Translations under genes and position numbers: made by a program
Part shown: positions 7,239-9,760 of the stretch, piece by piece
Position numbering within the stretch: position 1 is the first letter of the stretch
How the letters are laid out: every line of letters starts with the position of its first letter
The notes under the pieces: model-generated
Told to the model about the DNA's origin: nothing
The model's database searches: none
What the model saw: the letters and a program-made list of their open reading frames with translations, nothing else
Source of the DNA: an uncultured bacterium
GTDB lineage: Bacteria > Actinomycetota > Actinomycetes > S36-B12
Direction: 5' to 3'
DNA length: 9,760 bases
Assembly (NCBI GenBank): GCA_903896585.1
Contig: CAITYI010000295.1
Span: 1-9,760, forward strand

Positions 7239-7814
7239 TTACCGCCAGATCAGGGCGTCCTCAGCAGGCAAGCGGGGGCTGCGCGAGCGGATTCCCTCGG
7301 GGGCAGCATGGCCAATATTGACCACATATAGGGATTTCCAGGTGGTATCGGTGAGGAATTCAGCGTCCACCCCCTCGCGACTGAATCCCGCCATGGGTCC
7401 GGCATCTAGGCCCACGGATCTGACCGCCAAAATGAAATAACCCGCTTGGAGGGTGGCAATGTCCTTTGCCGCGGCAATCCTCTTCACCGGGTCCGAATAG
7501 GACTCCTTGGCGCCGGCATTGTTGGGGGCATGCACCGGCAGGTACTCGTGGAACTCGGTGTCGTAGGCCAGTATCGCAACCACGGGGGCACTTGCGCTCT
7601 TTGGTTGATTCGCCTCCGCGAGGTGCGGGAGAAGGCGTTGTTTGCCCTCAGCGGTGCGAATAAACATCACCCGCAATGCCTGGGAGTTCATGGGGGTGGG
7701 CGCAAACTTCACCAGTTCATAGAGTTCGGCCAGCTGCGAATCCGACACGGGTTGGTCGGTGAAGGAATACGCCGTGTGCGCATCGGTAAATAACGTGTCG
7801 GTGATTTTTGTCAT
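7239..7814 (-). CDS. Nitroreductase family protein, RutE/HadB-like
   Basis: The 191-aa protein is close to the normal length of the RutE/HadB branch of FMN-dependent nitroreductases, where RutE reduces malonic semialdehyde to 3-hydroxypropionate with a nicotinamide cofactor. Features seen: an N-terminal SFTDQPV segment (17-23), KFAPTPMNSQALRVMF (36-51), which corresponds to the flavin-binding region of the family, LQAGYFILAVRSVGLDAGPMAGF (122-144), and VVNIGHA plus RSRSPRLP near the C-terminus (164-183). There is no signal peptide, so it is cytoplasmic. None of the other pyrimidine-degradation rut genes is visible. The substrate is therefore open; it may be a general aldehyde, enone or nitro reductase. 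The start has no Shine-Dalgarno sequence. It overlaps a stop codon in TAATG, at the end of a chain of such overlaps running from the hydrolase, so initiation probably depends on terminating ribosomes. Confidence 0.88.
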   Translation of the reverse strand: MTKITDTLFTDAHTAYSFTDQPVSDSQLAELYELVKFAPTPMNSQALRVMFIRTAEGKQRLLPHLAEANQPKSASAPVVAILAYDTEFHEYLPVHAPNNAGAKESYSDPVKRIAAAKDIATLQAGYFILAVRSVGLDAGPMAGFSREGVDAEFLTDTTWKSLYVVNIGHAAPEGIRSRSPRLPAEDALIWR

Positions 7815-7847
7815 TATGGCAACTTCATTATGAGGACAGAATCATTA
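7812..7847 (-). promoter_or_regulatory. Chain of three TAATG stop/start overlaps linking hydrolase and nitroreductase
   Basis: On the minus strand the hydrolase stop TAA shares its last A with an ATG (TAATG at 7847-7843). That ATG opens a 5-codon frame, MILSS, ending in a second TAATG (7830-7826). The second ATG opens a 4-codon frame, MKLP, ending in a third TAATG (7816-7812), whose ATG is the nitroreductase start. A ribosome finishing the hydrolase could thus step through two tiny frames to the next gene without a Shine-Dalgarno sequence. The arrangement is seen directly; a role in reinitiation is inference. Confidence 0.6.
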
Positions 7848-7858
7848 TGAGGACAGGT
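7825..7858. repeat. 17-bp tandem duplication at the hydrolase/nitroreductase junction
   Basis: Two adjacent 17-bp units (7825-7841 and 7842-7858) share their first 15 bases, TCATTATGAGGACAG on the plus strand. The right-hand copy holds the last codons and stop of the hydrolase, and the left-hand copy repeats them outside the gene. A partial third match, TCATTATG, lies at 7811-7818 over the nitroreductase start. The duplication creates the extra TAATG element of the junction. Confidence 0.85.
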
Positions 7859-9152
7859 AGACGCGGACCGGAATCGTGGTCAAGGTGATTGTGCTGCCAG
7901 CTGCCGCTTCTTGGCAGTTGGACAAAGGATCGCACACCAACGTGCTGTTTTCAGGTGTGGTGTATTCCGCTTCACCCGTCTGCGCCCATGCCACAATCCA
8001 CGGTTCACCTGCCCGACTGAAATTGCAGGTCACCACATTGCCTTCTTCGGCACAACCGTTGTAGGTCGCACCCGTTACCCAGTTGTTGAGTGCAAAGAAG
8101 CCTTGTTCACCATCTGAGCCGGCATAAGCCTGCACGCCGAGTAGGTCATAAGGACGCAGTGACCAGATGTACCAGTAGGAGCGATCAATGCCATAACGCA
8201 GATCGTCTATATAGGTGCGCACCACAAATCCAGCGGCATTGGCTCCGGTTATTTCCTGCTTGGGCAGTGGCCCGGGACCGGCGAGGCCATAGTTCAATTC
8301 GGTGTCCCACAGTGGTAGATCAGGTGCACCGGCTGCGGTCAATGCCGCCTGTGCGACTTTGATCAGGGCACCGCGGGCAACCGGATCACCGTCGGCTGCC
8401 GGGTAGGAGTGAATCGCAAATACATCGACCGGCCAGCCGAGCTCGGCAATTGCGGCCAGGTACTCGGGATAAAAACGATCAAATGCTTTTGTCAGCCGCA
8501 AGCTGGGCGAGGGTGCAATGACAAGTGCCTCGGGATCAAGGGTTTTGATAATGTCGTAGGCCCGCTTGGTCATTTCGGCCATTTCCTGCGGGGTGCCGTT
8601 ATAAAAATTGGTGAGATTGGCTTCGTTCCAGATTTGATATGAACTGAAGCGGCCCTTGTACCGGGTGACAACTTCGGTGACCCAGTCATCCCAGTCCGCA
8701 AGATTTTTCGGTGCACTGGCGGCGCCGGGTTGCGGATAATCTTCTGGATTAACTTCCTGTGCCGCCCACTCCGGTGTGGTTCCCAACACCAACATGATGT
8801 CGGTCATGCCTTTTGATTCGGCATTGGCCAGGGAGTCTTCAATGTTGTCCCACTTGAACTCGCCTTTGGCTAGTTCAATTTGGGACCAGGCGGTGCCGTT
8901 ATCCCACAGGCGGAGGGCACCAAATGGCGCACTCGCCCAGTAGCCACCCTCGACGCCTTCAATATGCATGCCCACCAAGGTTGCCGGGGTGCCGTTAGGG
9001 TCTGCGGCGCTGGCGGACTCGGTCGCAGTCTCCGTTGGTGCGGTATCCGTAGCGGCGCTATTGCACGCGGTGAGCACCATTGCTGCGGCGCTCACCGCTG
9101 CCACGAGTGCTACTGCAGATTTGCGGCTTGACCTGCCGGTGTTCCGAACCAT
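7845..9152 (-). CDS. Lipoprotein clan GH-A glycoside hydrolase
   Basis: This 435-aa protein is a surface-anchored glycosidase of the GH-A clan (GH39/GH5-like). Residues 1-30 form a lipoprotein signal peptide with a basic start, a hydrophobic core and the lipobox LTAC with Cys30. A Thr/Ala/Ser/Glu-rich linker follows (33-52). The barrel holds IWNEANL (174-180), with Glu177 as likely acid/base, FAIHSYP (245-251) with a conserved His248, and LWDTELNYG (281-289) with Glu285 as likely nucleophile. A beta-rich C-terminal part has four cysteines (367, 376, 407, 413), all conserved in the upstream paralogue, suggesting two disulfides. The ATG start has GGAAG 9 nt upstream and overlaps the preceding gene by 43 nt. 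Within an exopolysaccharide locus a role like PslG, cutting or releasing the polymer, is plausible. Its substrate is unknown, and exact GH family assignment needs a profile search. Confidence 0.88.
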   Translation of the reverse strand: MVRNTGRSSRKSAVALVAAVSAAAMVLTACNSAATDTAPTETATESASAADPNGTPATLVGMHIEGVEGGYWASAPFGALRLWDNGTAWSQIELAKGEFKWDNIEDSLANAESKGMTDIMLVLGTTPEWAAQEVNPEDYPQPGAASAPKNLADWDDWVTEVVTRYKGRFSSYQIWNEANLTNFYNGTPQEMAEMTKRAYDIIKTLDPEALVIAPSPSLRLTKAFDRFYPEYLAAIAELGWPVDVFAIHSYPAADGDPVARGALIKVAQAALTAAGAPDLPLWDTELNYGLAGPGPLPKQEITGANAAGFVVRTYIDDLRYGIDRSYWYIWSLRPYDLLGVQAYAGSDGEQGFFALNNWVTGATYNGCAEEGNVVTCNFSRAGEPWIVAWAQTGEAEYTTPENSTLVCDPLSNCQEAAAGSTITLTTIPVRVYLSS

Positions 9153-9760
9153 AACGGCATACTTCCAATCTGAACTCGAGATCCTGGGGCGACTGCTTGG
9201 CAGGTATTCAGAGCATCACATTGGACGCTCGCCCCTGCTGGGACAGTGTACGTGGCCGATCCCGTGGTAGCCCATGCGATTACCTCAGGGTTGTTGTTAT
9301 CGCCCAATTGGCAGGTGTTCGGAGTGGATCCGGAGCCGCTCGTGCAGGAGTAGAAAGAGCCGGCCAGCCAGCTGTTCACCGTCTGGTACCCAATGGCCCC
9401 CGTTGTGCCATCCTGCAAAGTGATGCCAATGCGGTTAGTAGCCGGTGACCAGAAATACCAGTAGCTGCGGGCCACTCCCAGACGAATGTCATCGAGGTAG
9501 GTCTGAGCAACCCACGAGGCCGCCTGGGCACCATTGATGCTTTTACCTTTCACCGAACCGGGGCCAGGAATTCCGTAATTCACTTCGGTGTCCCACAGCG
9601 GCTTGCTCGCGGGGACTTTCGCCGACTTCATGTCCTTTTTCGTCTGTTGGATGTACTGAACGCGGGAGGCAGGATCACCCTTGCCATCCGGGTAGGTGTG
9701 CACCGCAATAACGTCAACCGGCCACTTGGCTTTTTTCAGTTCCTTTAAGTACGCCGGGAA
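9110..9760 (-). CDS. Clan GH-A glycoside hydrolase, 3' part (5' end outside window)
   Basis: The reading frame is open to the window edge, giving 216 visible residues of a protein whose N-terminus lies beyond 9760. Its first visible residues (FPAYLKELKKAKWPVDVIAVHTYP) align with residues about 228-251 of the downstream lipoprotein hydrolase. LWDTEVNYG carries the likely nucleophile Glu (visible residue 59). The SYWYFW segment and four cysteines near the C-terminus also correspond. By eye roughly two in five residues match over the shared part. The acid/base Glu and any signal peptide would be outside the window. An apparent GTG start at 9703 is internal to the fold (it encodes Val of the IAVHTYP strand) and is not the true start. 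The gene ends in TAG, 43 nt inside the next gene. It is probably secreted and acts on the same or a related polysaccharide. Confidence 0.88.
   Translation of the reverse strand, partial: FPAYLKELKKAKWPVDVIAVHTYPDGKGDPASRVQYIQQTKKDMKSAKVPASKPLWDTEVNYGIPGPGSVKGKSINGAQAASWVAQTYLDDIRLGVARSYWYFWSPATNRIGITLQDGTTGAIGYQTVNSWLAGSFYSCTSGSGSTPNTCQLGDNNNPEVIAWATTGSATYTVPAGASVQCDALNTCQAVAPGSRVQIGSMPLWFGTPAGQAANLQ
9162..9166 (-). promoter_or_regulatory. Ribosome binding site of the lipoprotein hydrolase
   Basis: GGAAG on the minus strand lies 9 nt before the ATG at 9152. It sits inside the end of the upstream paralogue's coding sequence, so the second hydrolase is probably translated both by its own site and by coupling. 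It supports the full-length start, which is also needed for the basic part of the signal peptide. Confidence 0.55.

Noticed and set aside
7827..7832. CATAAT as a -10 box for the nitroreductase
   Set aside because: It matches TATAAT at 5 of 6 positions, but 12 nt separate it from the ATG, there is no -35 and it is part of the repeated TAATG sequence, so the match is probably a by-product of the repeat.
9110..9703. Separate short gene starting at GTG 9703
   Set aside because: The frame stays open to the window edge and the residues before 9703 align with the paralogue, so this is an internal codon of a longer gene.

Overview
The window looks like part of a chromosomal surface-polysaccharide locus from a member of the Actinomycetota. 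The evidence is moderate-to-high GC in most genes, frequent GTG starts, an actinobacterial-style lipoprotein, a DUF4012 protein next to a WcaJ/WbaP-type sugar transferase, and -10 boxes placed so close to start codons that the mRNAs are probably leaderless. I cannot name the genus from the sequence. Every convincing gene lies on the minus strand, so transcription runs from high to low coordinates.

In transcription order: (1) 9760-9110, the 3' part of a secreted clan GH-A glycoside hydrolase that enters from outside the window. (2) 9152-7845, a complete lipoprotein paralogue of the first, overlapping its 3' end by 43 nt. (3) 7814-7239, a small RutE/HadB-like nitroreductase, joined to the hydrolase by a chain of TAATG stop/start overlaps that contains a 17-bp tandem duplication. 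(4) 7186-5669, a polyprenyl-phosphate sugar-phosphate transferase, the committed first step of lipid-linked glycan assembly. (5) 5634-3682, a DUF4012 protein. (6) 3685-1709, a large polytopic membrane protein with a GT-C-like layout, coupled to (5) by a GTGA overlap. (7) A 346-nt region with what looks like a frameshifted FG-GAP/VCBS-type remnant. (8) 1362-223, a PAPS-dependent sulfotransferase of visibly lower GC. (9) 222 nt at the left edge without a gene.

A reasonable model is that the sugar transferase starts a repeat unit on undecaprenyl phosphate, the polytopic protein and the DUF4012 protein act at or outside the membrane in elongation, transfer or export, the sulfotransferase sulfates the product or a lipid/glycan precursor, and the two hydrolases trim or release the polymer, as PslG-type enzymes do elsewhere. 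The nitroreductase has no obvious role in this scheme. Functions of the DUF4012 and polytopic proteins are inferred from context only.

The most noteworthy observations are the reiterated TAATG junction, the near-identical leaderless promoter geometry in front of two separate genes, the decayed FG-GAP-like fragment, the overlapping hydrolase paralogues, and the possibility of a sulfated glycan in an actinobacterium.
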